From assembly GCA_030692355.1 (NCBI GenBank), contig JAUYCF010000047.1, positions 1-64,000 on the forward strand: 64,000 nt of DNA. Reading direction: 5' to 3'. The DNA comes from Thiobacillus sp. GTDB lineage: Bacteria; Pseudomonadota; Gammaproteobacteria; Burkholderiales; Thiobacillaceae. The notes beneath the pieces are model-generated. The model did not search any database, was not told where the DNA came from, and was given only the letters and a program-made list of their open reading frames with translations. A program made the translations under genes and the position numbers. Positions 10,055 to 18,615 of this stretch are shown piece by piece (within the stretch, counting starts at the first letter, position 1; each line of letters begins with the position of its first letter).

Positions 10055-10734
10055 TGAACATGCAAGCCACCACCACCCTGGACGAACAGGCCATCGCCGA
10101 GTATCTGACCCGGCACCCGAATTTCTTCAACGACTTCCCCACCCTGCTGGCGGACCTGCACATCCCGCATCCGCACGGCACCCACGCGGTGTCGATGAGC
10201 GAGCGCCAGCTGATCGCGATGCGCGACAAGGTGCGGATGCTGGAGAACAAGCTGGCCGAACTGATCCAGTTCGGCGAGGAAAACGACGGCATTTCGGAGA
10301 AGCTGCACGCGCTGACGCTGGCGCTGCTGGCCGCGAACACGCCGCAGGACCTCGTCGCGGCGCTGGCACTGCATCTGCGCGAAGGCTTTGCGGTGCCGCA
10401 TCATGCCCTGCGCGCATGGACCCTTGCGGCAGACAGCGTGCCCGGCCTGACCGACCCGGTATCGCCGGCCGTGCGCGACAGCGTGGCCGCGATGGCGCAG
10501 CCGGTGTGCGGCGCGCTGGCGGTGAACGACGCGGAGAACTGGTTCGGCGAGGTGTCTCCGCACCTGCGCGCCTTCGCCTGCATTCCGCTGCGGCCCGCGC
10601 ACGCCGCGGCGCCCGTCGGCCTGCTGGTGCTGGCCTCGGAAGAAGCCAAGCGCTTCTACCCCGGCATGGGCACGCTGTACCTGGAACGGCTGGGCCAGCT
10701 GATCGGCGCCGCGCTGGTGCGGATGCAGGGGTAA
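10054..10734 (+). CDS. DUF484 family (GAF-like) protein
   Basis: A 226-residue protein with the N-terminal DUF484 signature (EYLTRHPNFFNDFPTLLADLHIPHP ... MSERQLIAMRDKVRMLENKL), a coiled-coil-prone helix, and a GAF-like C-terminal half ending FYPGMGTLYLERLGQLI. DUF484 genes sit between dapF and xerC in many proteobacteria, as here, and their function is unknown. Its ATG shares the A of the dapF stop. Confidence 0.9.
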   Translation: MNMQATTTLDEQAIAEYLTRHPNFFNDFPTLLADLHIPHPHGTHAVSMSERQLIAMRDKVRMLENKLAELIQFGEENDGISEKLHALTLALLAANTPQDLVAALALHLREGFAVPHHALRAWTLAADSVPGLTDPVSPAVRDSVAAMAQPVCGALAVNDAENWFGEVSPHLRAFACIPLRPAHAAAPVGLLVLASEEAKRFYPGMGTLYLERLGQLIGAALVRMQG

Positions 10735-10787
10735 ACCCGAATGCCTCACCGCAGAGATATGTCCCGCAGGGACGGTATCCCTTGGGA

Positions 10788-10840
10788 CACGGAGAAAGGC
10801 AAACAGGGCAAAGCCTGTTTTTTCCTCTGTGTTCTCCGTG
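10788..10840. terminator. Terminator hairpin nested in a longer inverted repeat
   Basis: Inner stem AAACAGG/CCTGTTT (10801-10820) is followed by further Ts, a plausible intrinsic terminator between the dapF operon and xerC. It is flanked by a 9-base inverted repeat CACGGAGAA (10788-10796) / TTCTCCGTG (10832-10840), part of a CTCCGTGCCTCTGTGGTG-type dispersed intergenic sequence. Confidence 0.6.
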
Positions 10841-10864
10841 CCTCTGTGGTGAAAGTTTTTTAGC

Positions 10865-11755
10865 TTGAACGTGGTCGCGCAATACCTGCAGCACCTCGCC
10901 GCCGAGCGGCGGCTGTCGCCGCATACGGTCGCGGCCTACCAGCGCGATCTGGCCAATCTCTCCGAACTGACCGCCGGCAGGCCGCTGGCCGAACTCACCG
11001 TCACCGACATCCGCGGCGCCATCGTCAAACTGCGCGGCCATGGCCTGGCGGCCACCAGCGTGGCACGCCAGCTGTCGAGCTGGCGCGGGTTCTACACCTT
11101 TGCCTGCCGCCGCCTCGGCTACGCGAACAACCCCTGCAGCGGCCTGCGCCCGCCCAAGGCGGCCCGGACGTTACCGGACATCCTCACGCCCGACACCTGT
11201 GCCCAACTGCTCGACGGCCGCGCTGGCGATGACGCTCTGGCCGCGCGCGACCGCGCCATGTTCGAGCTGTTCTATTCGTCCGGATTGCGCCTGGCCGAAC
11301 TGGTCGGGCTCGATCTCGACGACGTCAACCTGCAATCGGGCGAAGCGCAGGTCACCGGCAAGGGTCGCAAAACCCGCATCGTGCCGGTGGGACGGCAGGC
11401 GCTGGCCGCCCTTGCCGCCTGGCTGCCACAGCGATCGCCGCTTATGTCCCGCGGGAACGAACCTACCGCCGCGCTGTTCATCGGCCGGCGCGGCGCACGC
11501 CTCACCCCGCGCAGCGTGCAACTGCGGCTCAACCGCTGGGTGCTGCAGGCGGAGCTCGGCCAGCACGTTCACCCGCACATGCTGCGCCACGCGTTTGCCA
11601 CCCACGTGCTGCAGTCGTCCGGCGACCTGCGCGCGGTGCAGGAAATGCTCGGCCACGCCAGCATCAGCACCACCCAGGTCTACACCCACCTCGACTGGCA
11701 ACACCTGGCCAAGGTCTACGACCAGGCGCACCCCCGCGCGCGCAAGAAAGACTGA
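10865..11755 (+). CDS. xerC: Tyrosine recombinase XerC
   Basis: A 296-residue site-specific recombinase that, with XerD, resolves chromosome dimers at dif. The catalytic set is complete: R142 (SGLRLAE), K166 (TGKGRK), H238 and R241 (HPHMLRHAF), H264 (LGHAS) and the nucleophile Y273 (VYTHLD). The N-terminal SAM-like core-binding domain covers about residues 1-90. The start is taken as TTG 10865, because an in-frame stop lies 15 bases upstream and GTG 10871 is the only close alternative. Location after DUF484 is the usual place for xerC. Confidence 0.93.
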   Translation: MNVVAQYLQHLAAERRLSPHTVAAYQRDLANLSELTAGRPLAELTVTDIRGAIVKLRGHGLAATSVARQLSSWRGFYTFACRRLGYANNPCSGLRPPKAARTLPDILTPDTCAQLLDGRAGDDALAARDRAMFELFYSSGLRLAELVGLDLDDVNLQSGEAQVTGKGRKTRIVPVGRQALAALAAWLPQRSPLMSRGNEPTAALFIGRRGARLTPRSVQLRLNRWVLQAELGQHVHPHMLRHAFATHVLQSSGDLRAVQEMLGHASISTTQVYTHLDWQHLAKVYDQAHPRARKKD

Positions 11756-11898
11756 CCGCGCGCTTCGGCAGCCGGGCACTCGCTCGGCTTCTTCAGAAAT
11801 GGCGCTTGCTGCCGTTTTCGCGGCAGCCTGTCACCGGCACGCAGGCAGCCGCACGCTCACCCCGAGCACACCTCACCTGACGCTGGTCAAATAAACCT

Positions 11899-12708
11899 TC
11901 AGGTAATTACAGTGCCGGAAATCCCTTCCTCCGGCTCCGGATAGCGCATCTTCAGACCTTCCAGCGACTCGATCAGCAGGCGGGAAATCATCAGGTTGCG
12001 CGCCAGCTTGTTGTTGGCGGGAATCACGTGCCAGGGCGCATGCGCCGTGCTGGTGGCCGACATCGCAGCTTCGTAGGCATCCATGTAGTCGTCCCACTGC
12101 TCGCGCACGGAAAGATCGGCCGGATGAAACTTCCATTGCTTTTCCGGATTGTCGCGTCGCTCTTCCAGGCGCTTTTTCTGCTCGTCTTTGGAAATATGCA
12201 GGTAGAACTTGAGGATGGTGGTGCCGGTTTCCGCCAGCATGCGTTCGAAATCGTTGATCTGGCGATATCGGCGCTTGCACTCGGCGGCGTCGATCCAGCC
12301 GTTGACGTGGGTGATCAGCACGTCCTCGTAGTGCGAACGGTTGAAGATGGCGATTTCACCGGTGCCCGGCACATGGTGGTGCACCCGCCACAGATAGTCG
12401 CGCGCAAGCTCGTACGCCGTCGGCGCCTTGAAGCCGGCCACCCTCACCCCCAAAGGATCGACGCCCTGGAATACGTGGCGGATGGTGGAATCCTTGCCGG
12501 CGGTGTCCATCGCCTGCAATACGACCAGCAGCTTGTTCTTGCCCTCGGCGTACAGCAGTTCCTGCAGGGTTTCGAGCCGTGCGCGGTATTCGTCCAGCCG
12601 GTCGCGCGCATCGGATTTGGGCTTGCCGATGATGTCGGTGTCGTCGGCGTCCCAGTCGGACAGCCTGACCTGGGTGCCGGGCGAAATACGGGTGTCGGCA
12701 GGTTTCAT
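11899..12708 (-). CDS. ppk2: Polyphosphate kinase 2 family protein
   Basis: A 269-residue PPK2. The Walker A motif lies in LQAMDTAGKDSTIRHV, Walker B-like FNRSHYEDVL follows, and a lid helix is rich in Lys/Arg (KDEQKKRLEERRDNPEKQWK). PPK2 enzymes move phosphate between polyphosphate and nucleoside mono- or diphosphates; this length and N-terminus fit the class that phosphorylates AMP/ADP, which is an inference. The ATG overlaps the TGA of the upstream lipoprotein gene, with GGAG 8 bases before it. It ends convergently with xerC. Confidence 0.9.
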   Translation of the reverse strand: MKPADTRISPGTQVRLSDWDADDTDIIGKPKSDARDRLDEYRARLETLQELLYAEGKNKLLVVLQAMDTAGKDSTIRHVFQGVDPLGVRVAGFKAPTAYELARDYLWRVHHHVPGTGEIAIFNRSHYEDVLITHVNGWIDAAECKRRYRQINDFERMLAETGTTILKFYLHISKDEQKKRLEERRDNPEKQWKFHPADLSVREQWDDYMDAYEAAMSATSTAHAPWHVIPANNKLARNLMISRLLIESLEGLKMRYPEPEEGISGTVIT

Positions 12709-13259
12709 ATCTTCTCCTTCGGGGGAATCAGGGTCATCCAGTCGCCCAGCGCCGACTGGATCTCGCCCAGCGAGAGATGGCGCATCAGCCCCCGGTTGCC
12801 CGGCGCCATCTGGTTCCAGGCGCAGGTCATGCCGCGAAGATCCGGCTGGACGGCATCGCGCAGGCGGAATTCGGTGATGAAGTAGAGGAAGCTGGGATCG
12901 CCGTCGTCCAGCACCAAACCGGTCCGGGTGTAAGGCGAGGATCGCGCCACCGCGATCGGGTTCACGCTGCGCGTCACCCGCCATACCTCGAAGCGCCCCG
13001 GCTGCAGGGTCTGCGGCCCGGGCCGCACCGTGTCCAGTTCCACCACGCAAAACGGATCGTGCTCCTGCACGCTGTTGCGCGGCACGATGCGGCCGTATTG
13101 CAGGCGCACCGTGGCGGCGTCCGGCGGAATCGTCAGCGGCCGGTTCAACTGCACCGTCCAGCCCGATGAATAGGCGTAGTTCGGCGAGGCCGGATCCGGC
13201 GACCCAAGCCCGGCACAGCCCCCAAGCAGCAATACCAGCCCAATTCCAATGCGTTTCAT
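12705..13259 (-). CDS. Predicted outer-membrane or periplasmic lipoprotein of unknown function
   Basis: A 184-residue protein starting MKRIGIGLVLLLGGCAGLG, a lipoprotein signal with a lipobox Cys (LGGC). The mature part has beta-rich segments (VRLQYGRIVPR, VWRVTRSVNPIAVA) and no family I recognise. The ATG at 13259 directly precedes the signal peptide. It is translationally coupled to ppk2 (ATGA at 12705-12708), so both are probably made together, though no functional link is known. Confidence 0.8.
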   Translation of the reverse strand: MKRIGIGLVLLLGGCAGLGSPDPASPNYAYSSGWTVQLNRPLTIPPDAATVRLQYGRIVPRNSVQEHDPFCVVELDTVRPGPQTLQPGRFEVWRVTRSVNPIAVARSSPYTRTGLVLDDGDPSFLYFITEFRLRDAVQPDLRGMTCAWNQMAPGNRGLMRHLSLGEIQSALGDWMTLIPPKEKI

Positions 13260-13465
13260 CCCGTCTCCTTGCAAGGCATCACTCGGGCAGAGCGACAATC
13301 GACATATCGGTTCATTGTGTAATCACCGACGTCATAGCACAAGCCGGCAACCCGCGCCCAGGCTGACGGCTTGCACCTTTGGCGTATGACGTTCAGACTG
13401 CGCCCCTCCGCACCGGCATATCCGGGCGGTAAATTTGCCTTCACTTCGACTCATGGAGCGTCTCG

Positions 13466-13885
13466 ATGCCCGCCTCATCCAAACCCCTCACCGAAGCCGA
13501 GTTGCTGAAAATGCCGGCTGCCGCCTATATGAATGCGGATCAGCTGGCGTTCTTTCGCAGCCGCCTCGAAGCCCTGCGCGACGAAATGCTCAGCAATGCC
13601 GCCAACACCGGTGCGGCCCTGAAGGAAAACGAGAACTTTGCCGACCCCAACGACCGCGCCTCGATGGAAGAGGAGCACATGCTGGAGCAACGCGTGCGCG
13701 ACCGCGAGCGCAAGCAGCTGAAAAAAATCAATTCCGCCCTGAAGCGGATCGACAGCGGCGAATATGGCTGGTGCGAGGAAACCGGCGATCCTATCGGCCT
13801 GCCGCGCCTGCTGGCGCGCCCCACTGCCGAATACTCGATCGAAGCGCAGGAGCGCCACGAGATGATGGAAAAACTGCGCGCCTGA
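13466..13885 (+). CDS. dksA: RNA polymerase-binding regulator DksA, single-cysteine form
   Basis: A 139-residue DksA, which binds the RNA polymerase secondary channel and acts with ppGpp in the stringent response. The coiled-coil tip motif DxxDxA is present (D60, D63, A65 in FADPNDRAS). The C-terminal zinc-finger region keeps only C103; the other three positions are non-Cys (CEETGDPIG ... ARPTAEYS), so it probably does not bind zinc in the classical way. Such forms are frequent in betaproteobacteria. A COG0523 GTPase gene follows after 19 bases. Confidence 0.93.
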   Translation: MPASSKPLTEAELLKMPAAAYMNADQLAFFRSRLEALRDEMLSNAANTGAALKENENFADPNDRASMEEEHMLEQRVRDRERKQLKKINSALKRIDSGEYGWCEETGDPIGLPRLLARPTAEYSIEAQERHEMMEKLRA

Positions 13886-13904
13886 TATTGCGGAAGCGCC
13901 CAGG

Positions 13905-14963
13905 ATGGACGCCCTGAAGGACGCCGACGCCCTTCCCGTCACCCTGCTCACCGGCTTTCTGGGCAGCGGCAAGACCACGGTATTGAATCACCTGGTGCGC
14001 ACCCTGCCGCGCACCGCGATCCTGATGAACGAGTTCGGCGAAGTCGCGCTCGACCATCAACTGCTGCAGAAGATGGACGGCCCGCTGGCGCTGCTCTCCG
14101 GCGGCTGCGTCTGCTGCACGATTTCGGGCAGCCTGTCGCCGACCCTGAAAAACCTGTGGATGGCGCGGCAGAAGGGTGACATTCCGCCATTCGAACGCGT
14201 CATCATCGAAACCACCGGCATCGCCGACCCAGCCCCGGTGCTCGACAACCTGCTGCACGACAACTGGGTGCGCGCGCGCTTCCGCCTCGACGGCGTGGTC
14301 ACCACGGTCGACGCCCTGTTCGCCATGGGCCAGCTGGACCAGCACTTCGAGGCGGTGAAACAGGTCGCGGTGGCCGACCGGCTGCTGCTGACCAAGACCG
14401 ATCTCGCATCCGCCGACAGCGTGGCCGCATTGCGCGAACGGCTGGCGACGCTGAACCCGGCCGCCGATATCGTGACGGTGACGCACGGCGAACTCGATCC
14501 CGCCGCGATCCGGAACCTCGGCCTGTGGAACGCCGAAACCCGTTCGCTCGAAGTGGCGCGCTGGCTGAAGCCGCAGCGCTACCAGCCGGCCCGCGCCGGC
14601 ACCCTCGGCGGCAAGCCGCAAACGGCCCTGCACGACAGCCGCATCCAGGCCTTCTCGGTGGTGCTCGACGCCCCGCTCGACCGCTACGGCCTGCAGGCGG
14701 CGCTGTCCATGCTCACCTCGTTCCGCGCCGAAAACCTGCTGCGCTTCAAGGCGATGGTGAACCTGCAGGGCGAGGCGCAGCCGGTGGTGCTGCACGGCGT
14801 GCAGCACGTGCTGTATCCGGAAGTGAAGCTCGACGCCTGGCCGGACGATGACCGCCGCAGCCGCTTCGTCTTCATCGTGCGCGACCTCGACCCGGAATTC
14901 GTCGCCAAACTGCTGGCCGATTTCTCCGGCGCGGCGCAAAACCCTGCCGCGGTGTCGCCATGA
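13905..14963 (+). CDS. COG0523/CobW-family GTPase, putative zinc metallochaperone
   Basis: A 352-residue G3E GTPase. The P-loop is GFLGSGKTT (17-25), the metal-binding GCVCC lies at 67-71, the base-recognition motif is in LLLTKTDL, and the C-terminal CobW_C domain follows from about residue 240. GCxCC proteins of this family deliver or allocate zinc (or another metal) under scarcity. Its place between dksA and a ZnuA/ZnuB-like pair supports zinc, by inference. The stop overlaps the yidD start as ATGA. Confidence 0.88.
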   Translation: MDALKDADALPVTLLTGFLGSGKTTVLNHLVRTLPRTAILMNEFGEVALDHQLLQKMDGPLALLSGGCVCCTISGSLSPTLKNLWMARQKGDIPPFERVIIETTGIADPAPVLDNLLHDNWVRARFRLDGVVTTVDALFAMGQLDQHFEAVKQVAVADRLLLTKTDLASADSVAALRERLATLNPAADIVTVTHGELDPAAIRNLGLWNAETRSLEVARWLKPQRYQPARAGTLGGKPQTALHDSRIQAFSVVLDAPLDRYGLQAALSMLTSFRAENLLRFKAMVNLQGEAQPVVLHGVQHVLYPEVKLDAWPDDDRRSRFVFIVRDLDPEFVAKLLADFSGAAQNPAAVSP

Positions 14964-15196
14964 ACCTCGGGCAAAAACTGCTGACCGGCGCGATCCGCGT
15001 GTACCAGCTGGCGCTCTCGCCCTGGCTCGGGCGGCAGTGCCGCTACCTGCCGACCTGCTCGGAATACGGCAAGGAGGCGATCGAAAAACACGGCGCACTC
15101 CGGGGGGGCTGGCTCGCCGCCAAGCGCATCGGCCGCTGCCGTCCCGGCTGCGGCCACGGCTACGACCCGGTGCCGCCGGTCGAGCCGCGCGAGTAG
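14960..15196 (+). CDS. yidD: Membrane protein insertion efficiency factor YidD
   Basis: A 78-residue YidD-like protein with the signature [27 protein letters not shown] and four conserved cysteines ([15 protein letters not shown]). YidD helps insertion of inner-membrane proteins and usually sits with rpmH-rnpA-yidC; here it is detached from that locus and coupled to the GTPase gene by ATGA. Confidence 0.92.
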   Translation: MNLGQKLLTGAIRVYQLALSPWLGRQCRYLPTCSEYGKEAIEKHGALRGGWLAAKRIGRCRPGCGHGYDPVPPVEPRE

Positions 15197-15197
15197 A

Positions 15198-15497
15198 ATG
15201 CGGCCCATGTTCCCGCGCCGTCTGCTCGCCTGGCTGTTTGCACTGACCCTGCTGTTCGGTCAGGCGACGGCGTTCGCGCACGCGGTCAGCCATCTGGATA
15301 TGCACGATGGCGCGCTGCCCGACAAGGTCTGCGAAGTCTGCGTCGCCCAGGCCAACCTCGGCAGCGCCGCGCCGGCAACCGTGTTCAGCCTGCCCATCGA
15401 AACCGCCGGCAACACCGAGTTGCCGGCCGCGGCGCAGCCGCTCGTCACCGCCTGCTTCAACCACGCGCAAGCCCGCGCCCCGCCTGTCTCCATCTGA
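15198..15497 (+). CDS. Small exported His/Cys protein (DUF2946-like)
   Basis: A 99-residue protein with a signal peptide (LLAWLFALTLLFGQATAFA), then a His/Asp-rich patch (HAVSHLDMHDG) and a CxxC (CEVC), with a later lone Cys. This layout resembles small DUF2946-type exported proteins found next to metal-related outer-membrane proteins. It starts two bases after yidD and precedes a porin and a metal ABC transporter, so a periplasmic metal-binding role is possible but unproven. Start ATG 15207 is an alternative. Confidence 0.65.
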   Translation: MRPMFPRRLLAWLFALTLLFGQATAFAHAVSHLDMHDGALPDKVCEVCVAQANLGSAAPATVFSLPIETAGNTELPAAAQPLVTACFNHAQARAPPVSI

Positions 15498-15510
15498 AAT
15501 CCGGACCTGA

Positions 15511-15554
15511 CGGTCGGCGGCCCTGTGGCCTGCCGACCGCGTTCTCATTTTTTG
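15511..15554 (+). terminator. Strong hairpin before the porin gene, possible terminator or attenuator
   Basis: A 12-base-pair stem with one bulged T (15511-15522 with 15527-15539, loop CTGT) is followed ten bases later by TTTTTT (15549-15554). It separates the yidD/DUF2946-like genes from the porin and may end or weaken read-through. Confidence 0.4.
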
Positions 15555-15567
15555 ATGGAGCTCAACC

Positions 15568-16908
15568 ATGTTACGACCCGCCCTGCTGGCGGCCGCGCTC
15601 GCGACCGCATTCCCTGTTCATGCCGATCCCCAACTCGATGCCCTGCGCGCCGAGTTGCAGGAACTGAAATCCGCCTACGAAACCCGCCTTCAGGCGCTGG
15701 AAGCGCGGCTAAAACAGGCCGAAACCCGGACCGCCGACGCGGCGAGCCAGGCCGAACCCACTGCGCAAGCCCCCGCCCGCACCGGCTTCAACCCCGACAT
15801 CTCGCTCATCCTGCAGGGCCGCTATGCGAAGCTGGACGACATCGGCGAGCGCCACATCAGCGGCTTTATGCCGGCCGGACACGATCACGGCGCTGCGCGC
15901 GGGTTCTCGCTCGACCATACCGAGCTGGTGATGACGGCCAGTATCGATCCCTGGTTCCGCGGTTATTTCAATCTCGCACTCGTCGACGAGGAAGTCGAAA
16001 TCGAGGAAGCCTGGGTACAGACGACCAGCCTCGGCAACGGCTTGTCGGCGAAGGGCGGCCGCTTCCTGTCCGATCTCGGCTACCAGAACACGCAGCACCC
16101 GCATGCCTGGGATTTCGCCGACAACAACCTGATGTACCGCGCGCTGTTCGGCGAGGCCTACGGCAATGACGGCGTGCAGCTCAAATGGGTCGCGCCGACC
16201 GAGTTGTTCATGGAATTCGGCTTTGAGGCCGGACGCGGCGCCGGCTTCCCCGGCACCGACCGCAACCAGAACGGCATCGGCAGCCATGCCTTGTTCGGCC
16301 ATCTCGGCGGCGACGTCGGCGCCTCCAACAGCTGGCGCGGCGGGCTGTCATATCTCGCCGCCAAAGCCAGCGGACGCGCGGGCGAACTCGAAGACCTCTT
16401 CGACGAGCATGCCGAAACCCTGTTCTCGGGCAAGAGCAAAACCTGGGTGGCGGACTTCGTCTGGAAATGGGCGCCCCACGGCAACGCGTCCGAGCAGAAC
16501 TTCAAATTCGCGACCGAATACTCCCGCCGCAGCGAGCGCGGCAGCCTGCTGTGCATGGACAACACGCCCGACGGCGGCGCCTGCGACGGCACCGAAGATG
16601 CGTACCGTTCACGCCAGTCAGGCTTCTACGCCCAGGGCGTCTACCAGTTCATGCCGCGCTGGCGCACCGGCTACCGCTACGACCGCCTGGATCCGGGCTC
16701 GGTCGATTTTGGCGCCAACAGCGCCAACCTCCCGATTACGGATTACAACCCGACGCGCCATTCGCTGATGCTCGATTACTCGCCATCCGAATTTTCGCGT
16801 CTGCGCCTGCAGTATTCGAAGGACAGGTCGATGGAAAGCCTGAGCGAGAACCAGTGGTTCGTGCAGTACATCCACAGCCTGGGCGCGCACGGCGCTCACA
16901 AGTTCTGA
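15568..16908 (+). CDS. Outer-membrane porin-like beta-barrel protein
   Basis: A 446-residue protein with a signal peptide (LLAAALATAFPVHA), a short coiled coil (about residues 22-55, ELQELKSAYETRLQALEARL) and then alternating beta strands of a barrel ending in F (GAHGAHKF), the usual terminal aromatic for BAM recognition. The N-terminal coiled coil is common in trimeric porins. It lies 10 bases before the ZnuA-like gene, so it probably admits the same metal or complex into the periplasm (inference). Confidence 0.78.
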   Translation: MLRPALLAAALATAFPVHADPQLDALRAELQELKSAYETRLQALEARLKQAETRTADAASQAEPTAQAPARTGFNPDISLILQGRYAKLDDIGERHISGFMPAGHDHGAARGFSLDHTELVMTASIDPWFRGYFNLALVDEEVEIEEAWVQTTSLGNGLSAKGGRFLSDLGYQNTQHPHAWDFADNNLMYRALFGEAYGNDGVQLKWVAPTELFMEFGFEAGRGAGFPGTDRNQNGIGSHALFGHLGGDVGASNSWRGGLSYLAAKASGRAGELEDLFDEHAETLFSGKSKTWVADFVWKWAPHGNASEQNFKFATEYSRRSERGSLLCMDNTPDGGACDGTEDAYRSRQSGFYAQGVYQFMPRWRTGYRYDRLDPGSVDFGANSANLPITDYNPTRHSLMLDYSPSEFSRLRLQYSKDRSMESLSENQWFVQYIHSLGAHGAHKF

Positions 16909-16918
16909 GGATAAGCGC

Positions 16919-17812
16919 ATGAAACGACTGCTGGTCTTTCTCATCCTGTGGCTGCCCGTCTACGCGCATGCCGCCCTCAACATCTTCGCCTGCGAGCCGG
17001 AATGGGCCGCCCTGGCAAAGGAAATCGGCGGCGACGACGTCAGGGTCTATGCCGCCACCACCGCCATGCAGGATCCGCACCGCATCGAGGCGCGGCCCAG
17101 CCTGATCGCGCAGATGCGGCGCGCGAACCTGGTGGTATGCACTGGCGCCGACCTGGAGGTCGGCTGGCTGCCGGTGCTGCTGCAGAACGCCAACAACGCA
17201 GCGGTGCAACCGGGCCGCCCGGGCTATTTCGAGGCGGCCCGGTTTGTGCCGCTGCTGGAAAAGCCGGCGCGGCTCGACCGTGCCGACGGCGACGTGCATG
17301 CCGCCGGCAACCCGCACCTCCACACCGACCCGCGCAACATCCTGCGCGTCGCCGAGGCGCTGGCGGCGCGGCTGGCCGAGGTCGATCCGGCGAATGCAGC
17401 GGCGCACCGCGCGCGCGGCCAGGCGTTTGCCGCACGCTGGCAGGCGGCCATCGCGCGCTGGGAAAGCCGTGCCGCGCCGCTGAAAAACATGCCGGTGGCG
17501 GTGCAGCACAAATCCTTCTCCTACCTGCTGGCCTGGCTGGGGCTGCGCGAAGTCGCCGTCCTGGAACCCAGGCCGGGCGTCGAGCCCTCGGTCGGCCATC
17601 TGGCACGGGTGGCCGCGCAACTGCAGACGACCCCGGCGAAAATGGTGCTGCGCGCGGCCTACCAAAACCCGCGCCCGGCCGACTGGCTGGCGAAGCGCAC
17701 CGGCATCCCCGCGCTGGCGCTGCCCTACAGCGTGGGTGGCAACGATCGCGCGCAGGACCTGTTCGGCCTGTTTGACGACACCCTCGATCAACTGCTTGAA
17801 GCCGCGCAATGA
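16919..17812 (+). CDS. ZnuA-like metal ABC transporter substrate-binding protein
   Basis: A 297-residue cluster A-I binding protein. A signal peptide (LLVFLILWLPVYAHA) precedes LNIFACEPEWAALAKEIGGDDVRVYA. Likely metal ligands are H53 (QDPHRIEARPS), H139 (NPHLHTDPRN) and H198 (VQHKSFSYL), plus a Glu/Asp near the C-terminus. These match the three-His pattern of Zn/Mn-binding proteins. The usual His-rich loop is short (DGDVHAAGNPHLH). It overlaps the permease gene by 4 bases. Zinc is more likely than manganese given the neighbours. Confidence 0.85.
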   Translation: MKRLLVFLILWLPVYAHAALNIFACEPEWAALAKEIGGDDVRVYAATTAMQDPHRIEARPSLIAQMRRANLVVCTGADLEVGWLPVLLQNANNAAVQPGRPGYFEAARFVPLLEKPARLDRADGDVHAAGNPHLHTDPRNILRVAEALAARLAEVDPANAAAHRARGQAFAARWQAAIARWESRAAPLKNMPVAVQHKSFSYLLAWLGLREVAVLEPRPGVEPSVGHLARVAAQLQTTPAKMVLRAAYQNPRPADWLAKRTGIPALALPYSVGGNDRAQDLFGLFDDTLDQLLEAAQ

Positions 17813-18576
17813 ACCTCGCCGCGCTCGATCTGCTGCTGTGGCCGTTCATCGTCGGCCTGCTGGTGCTGGCGACCCACGTCCCGCTGGGACGCCGGGTACT
17901 GGCACGCGGCATCATCTTCCTCGACCTGGCGGTGGCGCAGCTGGCCGTGCTCGGCGTGGTTGCAGCACACGCGCTGGGTCTCGCCGCCGACGGCTGGCCC
18001 ACCCAGCTGGCAGCGGCCGCCGCCGCGCTGATCGGCGCGGCGCTCCTGGCCGGATGCGAGCGGCGCTGGCCGCAAATCCAGGAAGCGCTGATCGGTTCGA
18101 CCTTCGTGGTCGCCGCCAGCGCCGCGGTGCTGCTGCTGGCGGGCGACCCGCACGGCGGCGAGCATCTGGCCGAACTGCTCAGCGGACAAATCCTGTGGGC
18201 GACGCCCGCGCAGGCGATCCGGATCGCCGCGCTGTACGGCGCCTTGCTGGCGTTCATGGCCTGGCGCGGCGAACGCCTTGGCGGGCTCGGCTTCTATCTT
18301 GCCTTCGCCCTGGCGATTACCGCGTCGGTGCAGCTGGTGGGGGTGTACCTGGTGTTCGCCAGCCTGATTTTGCCGGCGCTGGCGGTGCGCGGCCTGCCGC
18401 CGCGCACCGGCCTGCGGGCCGGCTGGGCGATGGGCGCGCTGGCGTATGCGGCCGGACTGGCTGCATCTGCCCGACTCGACTGGCCGGCCGGACCCGCGAT
18501 TGTCATTGCGCTCGCCGGGTTCGCCCTGCTCGCCGGCACGCCGCTGCGGCTTGCTGCAAGCGGGGGACAGCGCTAG
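17809..18576 (+). CDS. ABC-3 family metal permease (ZnuB-like)
   Basis: A 255-residue membrane protein with seven to nine hydrophobic segments, of the ABC-3 permease family (ZnuB, TroC, MntB). It has RGIIFLDLAVAQLAVLGV and the conserved LVGVYLVFASLILPALAV near residue 180. It should form the inner-membrane channel for the preceding binding protein. No ATPase (ZnuC) gene precedes or follows: the next gene is a STAS protein. The ATP-binding subunit must come from elsewhere, or the gene has been lost. Confidence 0.85.
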   Translation: MNLAALDLLLWPFIVGLLVLATHVPLGRRVLARGIIFLDLAVAQLAVLGVVAAHALGLAADGWPTQLAAAAAALIGAALLAGCERRWPQIQEALIGSTFVVAASAAVLLLAGDPHGGEHLAELLSGQILWATPAQAIRIAALYGALLAFMAWRGERLGGLGFYLAFALAITASVQLVGVYLVFASLILPALAVRGLPPRTGLRAGWAMGALAYAAGLAASARLDWPAGPAIVIALAGFALLAGTPLRLAASGGQR

Positions 18577-18615
18577 TATCCATCATTGAACCTCAGACCA
18601 AAGCACGCATATTCC

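Noticed and set aside
11756-11898. Possible terminator GCTGCCG-TTTTCG-CGGCAGC between xerC and ppk2
   Set aside because: The stem is short and no T-run follows on either strand, so it is not listed as a feature; nothing else is visible in this gap.
13260-13465. Search for a Zur box before dksA
   Set aside because: No palindrome of the known Zur type (GTTATANNNTATAAC-like) was found by eye, so zinc control of this block remains an inference.
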